DNA of 64,000 bases, taken from Coprinellus micaceus. Taxonomy: Eukaryota > Basidiomycota > Agaricomycetes > Agaricales > Psathyrellaceae. Within the stretch, counting starts at the first letter, position 1. Every line of letters begins with the position of its first letter. The translations under genes and the position numbers were made by a program. Positions 23,010 to 35,295 of the stretch are shown here, piece by piece. Location: NCBI GenBank assembly GCA_951394405.1, contig OX596340.1, positions 248,001 to 312,000 on the forward strand. Reading direction: 5' to 3'. Under the pieces are notes generated by a model. That model ran no database searches. It was given only the letters and a program-made list of their open reading frames with translations, and was not told the origin of the DNA.

Positions 23010-25211
23010 TTAGCCTGCATTCCGGAGGGCCCGTCGTTCCTCCGTCAAGGTGCTCAGCTCTTTGGTTTCGATGAGCTTAAACGGCCACGTGAACCAGCTT
23101 CCTCCACTGCGACGAGTAGGAAGGTACATGTCATCTAGTAAGGCGTCTGCCGCTTGCGGCCATCTATGTTGGTCATGGCGTGCTAGGTGAGCGAACGAGC
23201 TGGTTTCAAGGAGAGAATACTCACGTCCAGAAATCCAAACTCGTGCTATAACTATCGTTTACCCACGACAACATAGTTGGGAACCTCACTTTCATCCAAA
23301 CTGAGTCCTTCTCCGCCTCGAGCATGGCTTCCTCTGTCGTTTTCGGTAGCTTCATCCTATCGCCCTGGAAGTACGACGAGACCCAGTGCGCGACGACCTC
23401 ATTTGTGTATCCTGGGTTGGCGGTGAACTGAACCAAGGTTAGCGTATAAGATCTCAAGGTGAGATATTGCGGGCGTACCAAGGATCCGACTAAGGCAAAA
23501 TCGCGATGGAGGAGGTTCCTCGCGGGGACGATGCCTCTGCAAATTGTCGTAGTCCAGTCGTTTATGCCCGGATGAACCTCCGGTAGTCCTTTCTTAGTCG
23601 ACGCATATCTCCAGTAGTCCTTGATAGGAAGAGTTGGTGCTTGCTTCCCAAACCCGACCTCGTCCACAGTCTCCTCTACTGCTTGGTCAACACAGGTCCC
23701 CACTAAGGCCAACGCCGAACGCACTTTTAAACATGTCGGTCCACGAGGACTGATACCCCGTAGCCAACACAACCGCCTTCGCTTCCAGCGCCGTACCATC
23801 ATCTAGCAGCACACCCTTTCCGTCATAGGAGTAGCCCGCAACACGGTGAGGAGCCACGACATCGATGAGCCCGGCATCGACGAGACCGTAGAAGCTATCG
23901 TTCCGCACCATTCCGTCATCACTGAGGCGAACACCCCAGAAGAGTGGGTGCGCGTTTCTTCGGAACGGAGAGCCGGGAGGGATGTTGTAGGCTTTGAAGG
24001 AGAGTTCAAGTAGAGTGTCAAGGATTCTGTGCACGATCTTACTACCGAGCCACGTCGTGTGGAGGAACCGCCTGAACGTTGTTCAGTGGCGAAATCATAG
24101 GTTGTGGTAAACAGCAAGCTCACTCGATTGCTGTGTCTAGGTGGCGATGGGGAAGCAGAAGGCTGAGGAACCTGTAGCGATCATTGGTTAAATACCCTCT
24201 TTAATCAAGGAACCGGAATAAAGTACCTACTTCTCCGAATAAACTCTGGGATCGCCTTCGGTGCCGCCAAGAAGGTATCCGTTCGGTCGAAAACAATCGT
24301 AACACGACGACCTTCGTTCGCCAACTTCGCACAGACGCTAGATATAAACTATCAGATGTGATATCCTCATTTTATCCAGTGTAAATATAAACTCACTCTT
24401 GAGCCGACTTCCCACCACCGATCACGACAACTCTTTCTCCGCTATCGTCACCACTGGCCTGATCCTTTTCACGCGGTTTCACGAGCTCGAGCACCTCGTC
24501 AAGCTTCTCCGCGAACTTTGACGTATGTAATACAAGCCCAGGGTATCCTGCCTCCCTCGCAGACATCCCCGACAGCTCTTCCGGGACTTTGGGGTTACTG
24601 CATCCCTGGATGAGGCGAAGGAAGGAGAGATATTAATAAAACGTATCAGTCATCGCCATCTCCAGCAGCTGCCCGTACATACCCCAGTCGCAATAATAAC
24701 GCGATTGAAGGCCAAGTCTTGCTCGCCTCCCGTGTTAATGTCTTTGACAGTCACTATCCACGTCGCAGGGTTCCCTCCACTCGGAGCCTTCTCGCGCCTA
24801 ACTTTGAGGACCTCCGTTTCCAGCCGAAATTTAGCTTTTCCCTCGAGAAACGTCTTCGAAAATGTCTCCATGTAATCTCGCATAGCGACTCCGGTCAGTC
24901 GACCGCCTGTCGCGTCCGAGCGTTCGGGTGGTGGCATTTCGAGTGGGGAGAATTTGTACTCCCCGTGTACGCTGTGAGGAAGTAAGGGTGTCAACCTTTT
25001 GAGACAGGGGGAAGATGGGGAAGGCCTACTTGTTAATGTGGAGCCCAGGATAGACCCGTTCCCTCGCCCAGGTTCCGCCGACAGACTTATCCCTGGATAT
25101 GAGTGTAACGTCGGCGAACCCGTCTTGCAGGAGGACATGCGCGTTGATGAGACCAGCGACTCCAGTCCCGATGATGCCCACGGGCTGGGAGAGGACGCCA
25201 TTACTGATCAT
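23010..25211 (-). CDS. FAD-dependent (flavin-containing) monooxygenase
   Basis: Start MISNGVLSQPVGIIGTGVAG at 25211. It carries the Rossmann GxGxxG for FAD and SVGGTWARERVYPGLHIN. Further exons give MRDYMETFSKTF, WIVTVKD and NRVIIATGVCTG, then an NAD(P) region. About 23690-24034 holds ALEAKAVVLATGYQSSWTDM, the FATGY-like motif of class B monooxygenases. The last large exon has PGINDWTTTICRGIVPARN and TLSWVNDSY. A final exon (about 23150-23010) reads ALLDDMYLPTRRSGGSWFTW to ALRNAG. It probably oxygenates a lipophilic or amine substrate with NADPH and O2; substrate unknown. Frames extend upstream of 25211, but no family sequence is found there. Confidence 0.85.
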
Positions 25212-26218
25212 TGCGGGATGGGGGGACGGTGGGTTAGGAGGAAGAAGGGAAAGAGGGAAAGAACCTGTGGAATGGACCCAACCGGGTCGTTTTTGAGAGA
25301 ATGCCGGGATGTTGGTATCCTGGACAGACCGGGACAATGGCCTCAAAACTGGCGTTAGTATTCGGAGTACCCGCACTCCCATTCGGACGCTTCCATCTTC
25401 CCATGCTAAATTGCAAGTCCCGGGAGGGGGACCGGCCATTCGGCAATTTGGCGGATATTCGAAGCCTCTGCGATTGGATCGGGATCCACGATGTGGGTTG
25501 GAATGCTTATCCACCGTGTATGCATTGGGCTGGAGGAGCTCTGACGCTGGAGCGACGATTTGCCTTGCCAAAGGGAGAGACACAGTGCAATTTGGATTTT
25601 TAGGTAGCTGCGCCCGAATAAAGGGAAGATTTTGTGAGCGTATGTGGGCGAGTTCCGGGATGTCTAGACAGTCGCTCTCACCAAGTGGGTGTGAGCTAGA
25701 CTTTGGAACGGTGAGATCATCCACCAAGATTCGTGCAAGCTGACGCTTTTGGGTTGGCGAGAAATTCGAGGTTGTATTTCAACAGGGTCTCCAAACAGGC
25801 TACCAGGAGTCGAGGGCTGAGAGCCGAATTCCATCCGGGTAAAGGAAAAGTGCGGGGGCATGGGGTGATAGTGGTGCGGTATGGGGTCTTGGCTGGCCGC
25901 TCCTCCCAACGATATGCTCTCCTCACGCCCCCCATCTATCCCCACTAGCTTTTCCCCAGGAACTAACCGATTGAACTATGGCCACAGCGAGCACGCCTTG
26001 GAGGTTCAAGGATGGCAAAGATCTTGTAGGGTGTTGTAGGTATCCTTCGATCCGAGTGTCGAAAGCCGTCTTGAAGGCTACTTCTATTAGTATAGCAGGT
26101 CTAGCATTATAAATTACATCTATTGAAACGGTCAGGTCTTTCTTGCGAGAAATCCAGAGCCTAACACGCACCACGAAACAGACAGCCCCTCCCCGAGCGC
26201 CAATCCATGGAGCTCCGT
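25212..26218. other. Intergenic between FMO and bL33m
   Basis: About 1 kb with ORFs on both strands but no recognisable domain. It holds the promoter of the monooxygenase. Confidence 0.45.
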
Positions 26219-26510
26219 CTAACCCTTCTTAGTCTTCTTGCTTTCCACAAATAGTACACGCTGCTTCACTGTTCAAGAGTTATTCTAAGTGACCCCGTTA
26301 GGAACATGAGACAGTGAAACTTACCAACGGGGTCGTATTTCACCGCTGAAAGCTTGGGTCCCTGCCTCAGCCTCTGGGTAGTATAGAAGAATCCGGTCTG
26401 CGCCGTCGAGACGAGACGGACAATCAGCGTCCTACACCCTCCTCGCATTAGAATTCTAAAACCTGGAATACATGCTGGAGGACGTACCGGGCCTTGCTCT
26501 TCGCTGCCAT
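26219..26510 (-). CDS. Mitochondrial large-subunit ribosomal protein bL33m
   Basis: Three exons: 26510-26488, 26431-26325 and 26268-26219. They total 180 bases and 59 residues. The protein begins MAAKSKARTLIVRLVSTAQT and continues GFFYTTQRLR and LSAVKYDPVV. It ends KQRVLFVESKKTKKG. The GFFYTT motif and the terminal RVLFVESKK are diagnostic of bL33, a small zinc-free form in mitochondria. It belongs to the mitochondrial 54S/39S subunit near the tRNA exit site. The gene falls outside simple ORF scans because exon 1 is only 23 bases. No lesion seen. Confidence 0.93.
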
Positions 26511-27312
26511 TTTGGTGGGGGGAACGAGTCGAATACTGACGAAGTGACGGCGGCGGGCGCTGAGCAGAATGGGACGCTTTGTCAGCACCTTCCAGTCCAA
26601 GCACGCACAAAGAACGCGACCGCGACGGGCGCTTACACGCTCGCGTCGCCGCAGGTGGTCACCCCAAAACGGATGGGTACGAGACAAGGGACGCGCCATC
26701 ACGCCAGTGTCTACTTACGTCGAACCGTGACATCCGTCTTTGGCGAGCCAACCACCAACCACCTCTGCGATGACTCAACTTCAAGTTACGCGCTATGCAA
26801 GCAATTGGACGGATGCTGAACCCATCGCGTACAACATTTCCATTGTGCCAACCTCCCCAGCAGATTTATTCCACTCCGGTGTAGACCTGTCGCACGACCA
26901 TCTTGATTCCACCATCCTAACCTCTCGGAGGGCACTGCAAACTACCTCGATCCAGCCACACACGGCACCCAAGCAAGGACTGAAGCTCCTGGGCTTCAAC
27001 GAACGACACACCACTCTGGTAGCCTGCTACCATATGCCTCTCACCATCTGCGACTCGGAAACTCGGGTATATTTGTAACGACAGTCGGGTAACAACGGAG
27101 GGGTATCTAAGATTTACATGCAACTCTCCGCTGTCACAAAGTCCAAGAAGAGGCGAGGTCCACGAAAGCATGTCACATTGGAGTTTGCGGTATGTGGGTA
27201 GGTTGTAACTCGGTAACATGGTGCTGGTGGGTGGGTGGAACGTGCACTCCGGAGTATAGCTTGCGGGAGATCTACGACAGCGGTTGGAACACATTTCGGG
27301 TATGGTAGAACT
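26511..27312. other. Intergenic with a related empty site
   Basis: No gene recognised. Bases 26658-26688 match, at 30 of 31 positions, the joined flanks of the TIR element at 10128-10996. Confidence 0.6.
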
Positions 27313-27818
27313 TTAGGAAACGCACCAATCAGTCTCATGAGAGCGCTTCTTGAGTGCAGAACGCGTGTTCATGTAGTCAGGGACGGAAGGCGCAGGCATC
27401 GCAGCACGTCGCTTGCGCTGGACTTCAAAAGCATCGAGCAAGGCCCTGTTGGCGCGCTTCTGAGGTGAGGAGTGCTCTTTCTTATCCGCCTTGTCCGGGC
27501 ATTTCGAAGAGTTTCCGTTCTTTGGGGATCCATCCTAGATACCAAGCAAACTGAGTCACTGGGGCCAGCACATAGTCGACGACGACTCACCTCGCGGTCG
27601 TAAAAGCAGTTCCGAACTGGGTTGTGGCCGTAGGTGCACTTGATGTTCGGGCCAGTGTCCATTTGCTTATCCAATTCGTTCCCTTTCTTGTCGTACGGGG
27701 GGCAGGTGTACTCGCATTTAGGGGTACCAGAAGCCCGAGGAGCGAGGGCAGCACCAAGGACCGAAGGGAGGAGGAAAAGAGCGGCAAAGATAACTGCGAT
27801 CTGGCGGATGGCGAACAT
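27313..27818 (-). CDS. Small secreted protein, paralogue 1 (candidate effector)
   Basis: Two exons around an intron at about 27590-27535. Start MFAIRQIAVIFAALFLLPSV is a clear signal peptide, then LGAALAPRASGTPKCEYTCP, GPNIKCTYGHNPVRNCFYDR. The second exon gives GSPKNGNSSKCPDKADKKEH and a Lys/Arg-rich tail with DAFEVQRKRRA, VPDYMNTRSALKKRS and end DWCVS. The six cysteines before the tail suggest disulphides in a secreted product. KR pairs could be Kex2 sites. No database family is known to me. It is 37% or so like its neighbour at 28457-28962 by eye, with the same intron position. Function unknown. Confidence 0.8.
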
Positions 27819-28456
27819 AGTGGGCGGTGAGGAGAGGGTGGAGATAGGTGACTGAAGGACAGGACGAGACGAAGGCAGTCTCTGGTGCTTTATGGGGAGT
27901 GAACACGATGTTTTTATGACAGCGGAGGAGGCCTGGAATATGTCACTACGTTATCCCGAACGATTGAATTAGCGATGACAGGAGGGCCAACGGGCGCTCT
28001 ACAGTCTTGAACCAATCAAGGGGCGAGGATTCCATAGTGTTTGCGTGTACGATCGACTATTCGGTTATCAGCCTCACGTCTTTCACCGCCAGGTTAACTT
28101 GACGACTGTTATCCGAATATTTCGGCCTTGATTTTGACGATTCGAATGTGGGCGCCAACGCTACCTTCGCTGGGAGCACTCTCCGGCCTGTGGAGGAGAT
28201 ACATAGCATTCGCTGAGGCAGAAGATGGAATCCCTGATATATACAAGGACCCCAAGGTATTGGAACAAGGAAATCGGACGAGCGCTTGTCCTGGCGCAGA
28301 ACTCTATGGGGTCTAAATATAGCGATACGGACCCCTGAGGCCATGAGGAACGTGGGGCGTGGCGGAACTATTTCGGGACGCCAGTCATCTGCGAACCATT
28401 CAGTTCCGAATTCACAAGCCCGACTCAATGAACAAAGACATACCACCCAGCGGGCC
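27819..28456. other. Intergenic between the two secreted paralogues
   Basis: No gene recognised. It holds the promoter of paralogue 1. Confidence 0.45.
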
Positions 28457-28962
28457 TCACTTCTTGGTGGCGGGCCCAGAGCGTTTCTTCATCGCCGCAC
28501 GAGTCTTCATGTACTCCGGAATGGTTGGGGTAGGGCCCCCTGTGCGCTTCTTCCTCTGTTCCTGCCAAGCCTGCAATATGCCCCTTGCCTTGCGGCGCTG
28601 CGGGGAACACGACGAATCCGCACGCGCTGGGCAGCTGCTCGCGTTCGAACCCGTCGCGTCACCAGTCTAAGTCAAGTTGAAAAGGGATCGCTTTCAATGC
28701 AAAGGCCGAAGAAGGGACAGCGAAAAGAAGAACGTACCGATGAACCGTAGAAACAGTTCGTAGGAGGGGAACTGCCGTAAACGCACTTCAAATTTCCCCC
28801 GGTGGAGGAATGCGAGGTTAATCCCTTATTCTGCTGGTTCTGGGAGGGACAGGAATAGGTACACGGTGTCCCTGACGCGCGAGGCTCAAGAGCGGCAGCC
28901 AGAGCAGAAGGAAGGAGGAATAAGGCTACCAACCCGAGGAAAAGTTGACGAAGAGGAAACAT
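28457..28962 (-). CDS. Small secreted protein, paralogue 2 (candidate effector)
   Basis: Two exons, with the intron (GTACGT...CTTAG) after NCFYGSS near 28740-28675. Signal peptide MFPLRQLFLGLVALFLLPSA; mature part ALEPRASGTPCTYSCPSQNQ, GGNLKCVYGSSPPTNCFYGS. The second exon reads TGDATGSNASSCPARADSSC, then SPQRRKARGILQAWQEQRKK. It ends in the shared motif TIPEYMKTRAAMKKRSGP. An ATATAT run at 29060-29065 lies about 100 bp upstream and may be the TATA box. Both size and cysteine pattern match paralogue 1. Role unknown; secreted signalling or effector activity is only an inference. Confidence 0.8.
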
Positions 28963-29626
28963 GGCAGCCTACAGTGAGGCAAACGATGATAGAGGGGCGG
29001 AAGTGGAGGGGGAAGGGAGGCGCGGGTCTCTCAGATAGTGGCGAGGGGCTGCGCGAGGAATATATCGGGCAACGCGAGCAGTATATCAGGTAGGGGAGAC
29101 AGCTCAAATGACGGATACTTACAACGGCACCGAATGGAAATCTAGAGGCGGAACAATACCACCTGTCCAGCGACAGGAGCGAAAGCAACACCAACCGATT
29201 CTGGCTCAACCTCCCCAGGGCCCAGAGTGCAACTGGATGGTTGGAACGCAACTCCCGCCACGGCGCTTGCAGAAGTACTAAACCGCTGGCGTACTAGGGG
29301 ACTCCCACTCCCCGTTGGCTCTTCAATAAGAGAAGTCTAATGGTGAGCTGTGGTGAGGCGGCCACTAAGAAAAAACCCGCAGTGTTCGGCAAATGGTGGG
29401 TGCTGCGCAATTGAATGGCTGCGGAATGAAGGCGCGGCGATCACAAAAGCCCCCGATCCAGGGGCCCAGTTAAGCGCCCATCCACTCATGGCGCGTTCCT
29501 GGGCTGAAATTCGACCGGGAAGCAACCTGGCCGCGGAGGTGTCAATCAAGAAAGTAATTGTTAGATAAAAGACATGGTACGACACCCAGCAGAAAACGAC
29601 GGCCTGGACCCCAAGTCCAGTGCTGC
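28963..29626. other. Intergenic, no gene recognised
   Basis: Contains the promoter of secreted paralogue 2 and no supported gene. Confidence 0.45.
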
Positions 29627-31966
29627 TCACACCTTCCGACAAGAGTGATAATTTTTATGCTCTCTCCACCCCTCCTTCTGACACTCAGTCCCACAGAAGA
29701 ACGCCTTCCCCCCACATGCCCCCGAACACCTTTTCCACATCCCCGAGTTCCCGCAGGTGAAGCACCTCTTCCACGGGCCAATCTTCGCCGTCCTCGTCTC
29801 CTCCTCAATATCCACGCTCGCGAAGTCCCCTCCTTCGCCCGGCACGTCGATGCGCAGCTGCCATACATCACCGAAGAGACGTGACTTGAAGCTGTTCCGG
29901 CTAGGCACAAAGTCGGTGTTCGTATATCCACCAAAGAGGTAGACCTTTCCTGTGTCGGGGTCGCTGTTCAGCTGGGAGTGGCATCGGTACGTCGGGAAGC
30001 CCTTGGTGAGTACCTGCTTCCACTTAGGGTAGCTGGTGGATGAAGGGGCGGCGCACGTCTCTGGATCCCCGGAGGTATAAGGTGGCTTTGACGAGTCCTC
30101 ATCGGGTTGCGGATAGTCGTAGATGAAGGTATCAGCGTAGTAGATGTACTCGCACTGCTTGCCTTGGGTCGGGAACATCGTTGGGATTCCAGGCGTATAC
30201 CCTCCAAAAACAACGACCTTGTTAAGCTTCTCGTTCTGCCGCACGACGAATCAAAAGAGGGTCTAAACGAGCGGGGCAAAAGCTGACTCACGAAGGTGTA
30301 CCCCATCTCCGTCCGCGTAATGGGTGTGTTCCCGGAGCTGCGCTCCCTCCTCCACTTCCCTTCAGATATGCTCCAGCTCCAGAAGTCCCGATACGGGTAT
30401 GACTCCGACTCGCCATGCAGCTCTGGCTTGCCCGTCGCCATAGGTCCATCCCGGGTCGCCACTCCAAGGAAAAGGTATATCCTATCCCCGTCCGGACCCA
30501 CCCATCCACAAGCAGACTGTCGCGGCCCAGGGATGGAGTAATCAGCATCTGGAGGCGACATAACATACCCCGTAAGCCTCTTCCACTTCTTCGTCGTCAA
30601 GTCCAACTCCATGAACAGGTTACACCCGATATTCGTGTCAGCATGCTGGCCCCCAAAGGTGTAGATTTTCCCCTTGTTAATGACCACAGTCGCGTCGGTG
30701 AGGATGTCTCCCCTGAACGGCCAGTTATTCTTGACACCACGTCGCCTGTCCTCCTCGGTGGCCTGGAACGTCGTCCTGACGGAGCCCCACCGCTCTGTGA
30801 CGAGATCGAAATAGTCCACCTGTGATCGGCCGGTGATGAGGTATGCACGTTTCTCCTCACGGTGCACCACCATCGAGGCGCTCAGAAGTGCCTTCACCGG
30901 CAAGGGGTACTCGGGCAAACTCCTCCACTGTCTTCCCGTCTCGTCCGCCAGGTCCAAGCACCAGAAGTCCTTGTAGAACTGGAAGCCGATGTCACCTGTC
31001 CACCCGCCGATAACATACAAATGGCTATTCCAGATGAAGCTGGCGAACCGCTGGCGGGGGCCAACAGTCTTCTTCGCAGGCTTCAGCGTAAGCTTCTTCC
31101 ACGAGCCCTGCACCTGCAGGTTTGGATATGTCACGGAGAGCTTGTGGCAGATGCTGGGATCAGGGTGACGAAGCTGCACGGCTGCGGCAACCTTGTCCAT
31201 GTTGTTTAGGCGTTTCATGGCGGGCGTGTTTTTGTGTGCATCGGACATATTCACGACTTCTGAGGAGGAAGACCATCGACGTTCGGTGGCTGTGGCCGTG
31301 TTCCCGAGCTTCTCATAGATTTCGGCTGCGCCTATGAAGGCGACAGCGCGCTGGTGCGTGAGTTCGGGCAGGTCCAGCGTCCAGCTTTTCCAGTCTAGTG
31401 GATGGAGGTATGAGTAAGTGCCTGAGCCATGCCTCATTCCACGCACCGTACATCGGTGCTGGTGAGTTGAACTTCATGTGGAAGAAGACGATCTGCGTCT
31501 CCTCAAACCAGGAAAGGGCCTGACCGTTATTTAGTACAGGACGTAACCGTCACCGCAGGAAGAACGCACACTTTCAAAGTCCCTCTTGGCCACGTAGTAC
31601 TTGGCCATCCCATTGCAACACGCCATAAGTGCCGCCCTGTCGATTGGCGACAGATCTTTGTAGGTATCGTTCCTGAAGCCACCACCGTCCTGGCCTCCTT
31701 GGATACTCGGCAACCGCGTGTTCTTTCCGACGAAAGCCTTGGCCTTTTCGAAGAAGAAATCTCGAGCGTCTTCGAAGCGTCCGTCTTCCAGCATTACAGT
31801 TCCCTCACGCCTGCTCGGTGAACGCTATATCAAGAAAATACGGGTGGAAGACATACAGCGTGTCGACGTGCATCCTCGCAGCCATTTCCGTGAGCCTGGT
31901 CGCTAGGACAGCTTCAGGGTCATGCTCTGGCTGAGAATCCTGGACAACCCTCCTTCGAGGAGGCAT
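29627..31966 (-). CDS. Kelch-repeat protein with C-terminal MYND zinc finger, copy 1
   Basis: Start MPPRRRVVQDSQPEHDPEAV at 31966. The first exon ends at MHVDTL. A second exon begins REGTVMLEDGRFEDARDFFF and then reads RAALMACCNGMAKYYVAKRD; this helical part resembles tetratricopeptide helices. The centre is a beta-propeller of kelch motifs: RFASFIWNSHLYVIGGWTGD, DATVVINKGKIYTFGGQHAD, KLNKVVVFGGY and VYLFGGYTNTDF. The end KRCFTCGNSGMWKRCSGACG...CGTECQKEGW...HSCRKV is a MYND zinc finger. Such proteins are protein-protein adaptors; partners are unknown. Tandem duplicate of 32376-34754 on the same strand, 410 bp apart. Confidence 0.85.
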
Positions 31967-32375
31967 TCTGTTCAGATGGTACGGCCTGAGGGTTTAGGGT
32001 GGGGCTCGGCGATGATGGCGGTTGGAAACAAGAGTTTTCCCGCACATCTCCGACCCCGACCCCAATTAATTTGGATAGGGGCGTATTTGTCAGCGAAGGT
32101 TCGATTAGCGCGCAGAGGTTCACAGGTCAAGCGCCCGTTGGGTTCCGTGATATGATAATGGTGACAACTGCTTAGAGAGACTCGGAAAGCCCATTGTGGG
32201 CTGAGAGGCTAAGGTCTTACCCACAGGGGTTCCCTTCATCGGTAGCCTTCAGGACGGGCCTTCAAGTTGGCTTCCAAACATGCGGATGTGTGTGATCAAA
32301 ATAAGAGCAACGATTCAAATACCTGGGCCACGATGATAAAGTATTCGCATCACATTCTGTGGGGGGAAACCTCTC
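31967..32375. other. Spacer between kelch-MYND copies
   Basis: No gene. Promoter of copy 1 and 3' end of copy 2. Confidence 0.5.
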
Positions 32376-34754
32376 TCATACCTTCCGACAAGAATGCTGC
32401 TTCTTGTGCTCCCTCCACCCCTCCCTCTGGCACTCCGTACCACAGAAGTACGCCTTACCCCCACACGCCCCCGAACACCTCTTCCACATCCCCGAGTTCC
32501 CACAAGTATAACACCTCTTCCACGGCCCAATCTTAGCCGTCCTCTCCTCTTCATTCACATTCACGCTCTTAAAGTCACCCCCCTCCCCCGGAACATCCAT
32601 CCTCAACTGCCACACATCCCCAAACGGCCTGCTCTTAAAGCTATTCCGGCTCGGTACGTAGTCTGTGTTCGTGTACCCGCCAAAGAGGTAGACTTTGGCT
32701 GTATCTGGGTCGCTATTGAGGTGGGCGTGGCAGCGATACGTCGGGAAGCCCTTGGTGATGACTTGCTTCCATCGGGGGTAGGTGGTTGAGGATGGCGGAA
32801 CGCATTTCTCAGGGTTCGTGGAGGTGTATTGAGGCATGCTCGATTCGCCAGGTTGTGCGTGGTCATACACGAAGGTGTCCGCGTAGTACGAATATTCGTG
32901 TTGTCGAACCATTCCCTCGAACATGGTCGGAATGCACAGGGAATACCCACCAAATACGATCGCTTTATTGAGTTTCTCGTTCTAGAGGTTTCCTAGCATC
33001 AGCCCACAACCAATATCCAAGGAGACACGCGACTTACAAACGTACACCCCATTTCCGTCCGCGACAAAGGTGGATTCCCAGTTATCCGCTCTCTTCTCCA
33101 CTTGTCCCCCGATATGCTATAACTCCAAAAGTCGCGATACGGGTATGCCATCTCCGCCTGGTGAAGTTCCGGCTTCCGACCCTTCTTGTTCAAAGGCCCG
33201 TCGCGAACCGCACACCCCAGGAACACGTATATCCTATCTCTGCACGGCCCAACCCAACCACACGCCGATGCCCTTGGGCCGGGAACCAAGTAGTCGGCTT
33301 CCGGCGGCGACATCACATGCCCAGAAAGCCTCTTCCACTTCTTCGTCGCCAGGTCGAGCTCCATAAACAGGTTACACCCGATGTATGTATCCCAATGCTG
33401 CCCACCGAAGGTGTAGATTTTGCCCTTGTTGATGACAACCACCGCGTCTTGGAGGTCGTTCCCTCGGAACGGCCAGTTGCCCGTAACACCACATCGCTTG
33501 TCCTCAGCCGTCGCCTGGAAGGTCGTCTTGATGTAGTCCCACTTCTCCGTGACCAGATCAAAATAGTCCACCTGAGGGCTACCTGTCATGAGGTACGCCC
33601 GCCTCTCCTCCTGATTCACAATCATCGCGCGGCTCAAGGCTGCATCCACGGGCACGGGGTAGCCAGGTAATTTCCTCCACTCCCTCCCCTCTTCATCCTC
33701 CAAGTCCAGGCACCAAAAATCCTTATAGAACTCGTAGTTCATATCCCCTGCCCAGCCGCCAAAGACGTAAAGGTGACTATTCCAGATGAAGCTCGCGAAT
33801 CGCTGGCGAGCCCCTGCCGTCTTTCCGCCTGGCTTTATCGAGAGCTTCTTCCACGAACCCTGTACCTGCAGCCGCGGGTAGGATATCGACACCTTGTGGC
33901 AAGTGTTGGGATCGGGATGACGGATTTGGCAAGCTGCGAAAACCTTGGCCATGTCGTTCAACCGGTTCACAGCGGGGGTCCTGTGCGTCTCCCAGAGATT
34001 TCTGACAGCTGCTGAAGACTCCCATCGACGCTCGGCGTGCGATGCGGTGTTGCCCAGCTTCTCGTAGATCTCTGCGGCACCGATGAACGCCACGGTCCGC
34101 TGGTAGGTGAGCTCGGGTAGGTCTATATTCCAAGTGGTCCAGTCTGCGAAGGCCCAGATAAGAACCCGGACAGCGCGCATGCCCAGGGTTACTTACCGTA
34201 TGTAGGCTTCTCCAAGGAGAATTTCATGTGAAAGTGGAGGATTTGGACTTCCTCGAACCAGCAAAGAGCCTGCGTGCGCTTCGTGAGCCAGGCTCCAGGG
34301 AAAGCGAAACCGAACTCACGCTCTCCAGATCTTGCTTGGCGAGGTAGTACTTGCCCATGCCGTTACAGCACGCCATGAAGGTCGCCGTGTCATAGGCCAT
34401 CATATCGGCGTAATGGTCATTTGTGAACCCTCCACCGTCTTGACCCCCAATGGAGGGCATTCGTGCGCCTTCCTCAACGCCTTCTTGCAGCTGAGCAAAG
34501 AAAAAGTCTCGCGCCTCATCTAGGCGGCCGCTCTCCAGGAGCTTTGTTCCCTCATCCCTGTTGGCTTGAGTAGTAAGAGTGAGTCCTAAGATACGTCGGC
34601 GGCGAACGTACATAGCATCTATTTGCAATTTAGTAGCCATTCCAACGAACATTGTCGCTAGCGCTACATCAGGATTGTCCGTCAACATCGCCAAACGCAC
34701 TTGCTCCGCTCTTTCCGCCTCAGTGAGGTGGATCTGCCATTTTCGAGGAGGCAT
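32376..34754 (-). CDS. Kelch-repeat protein with C-terminal MYND zinc finger, copy 2
   Basis: Start MPPRKWQIHLTEAERAEQVR at 34754. Exon 1 ends IDAM; the next exon begins DEGTKLLESGRLDEARDFFF, spliced just as in copy 1. MACCNGMGKYYLAKQDLES follows. Kelch motifs include RFASFIWNSHLYVFGGWAGD, VVVINKGKIYTFGGQHWDTY and VYLFGGYTNTDYVPSRNSF. The MYND finger reads RCYTCGNSGMWKRCSGACGG and ends HSCRKV. Domain order and intron places equal copy 1, so the pair arose by tandem duplication. Function unknown; adaptor role inferred from domains. Confidence 0.85.
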
Positions 34755-35295
34755 CGTTTAGCGAGAGCGCTATCTGAGAGAGAACGCGTGGCAGCTGGAT
34801 GGTGGGGAAGAAGGAAGGCAACGTGGCCAGGTCCCTGCATTCAATTGATATCGATAGGGGTGATTAGTCATCTGGTCGAATTTAGCGCCCATGCTCTGGA
34901 TCTGTCAGAAGCTGAAGCGCCCGTCAGACGCATCGAGATCCCCTCCAATCAGTTAGCCTCAATAATATGGAGTTTCGAATTTGAATTGGACTATACCTCG
35001 TAGTGTGTGGGCATCGGCGGATGCAGCATTATGGTTGATGGGCGACGACAGGAAGAGAGGGAGCGCAAGTCACCCCCCATAAGTGGATATATAGACGAAT
35101 GGGTTCCAAACACAATAGAGAAAGACAAATGAGAACAAAGTATTATTGAGGTTCATTTCAAGGGAGTAATTCAAAAGGCTGGGCTTCGAAGATAAGATGG
35201 GCATTGGGACGTGATAGGAACAGATATGGGGGAACGAATCGGAGCCATAGTTTGAGATCGAGAGAAAGAGGGTTGGGAGGAAGGATGCATCTGGT
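34755..35295. other. Intergenic, no gene recognised
   Basis: Contains the promoter of kelch-MYND copy 2 and the 3' flank of the next gene. Confidence 0.45.

Noticed and set aside
25212..25727. N-terminal extension of the monooxygenase
   Set aside because: The FAD motif follows directly on the ATG at 25211; nothing upstream resembles the family.
29757..31337. Plus-strand ORFs across the kelch-MYND gene
   Set aside because: Shadows of the minus-strand coding sequence without any domain.
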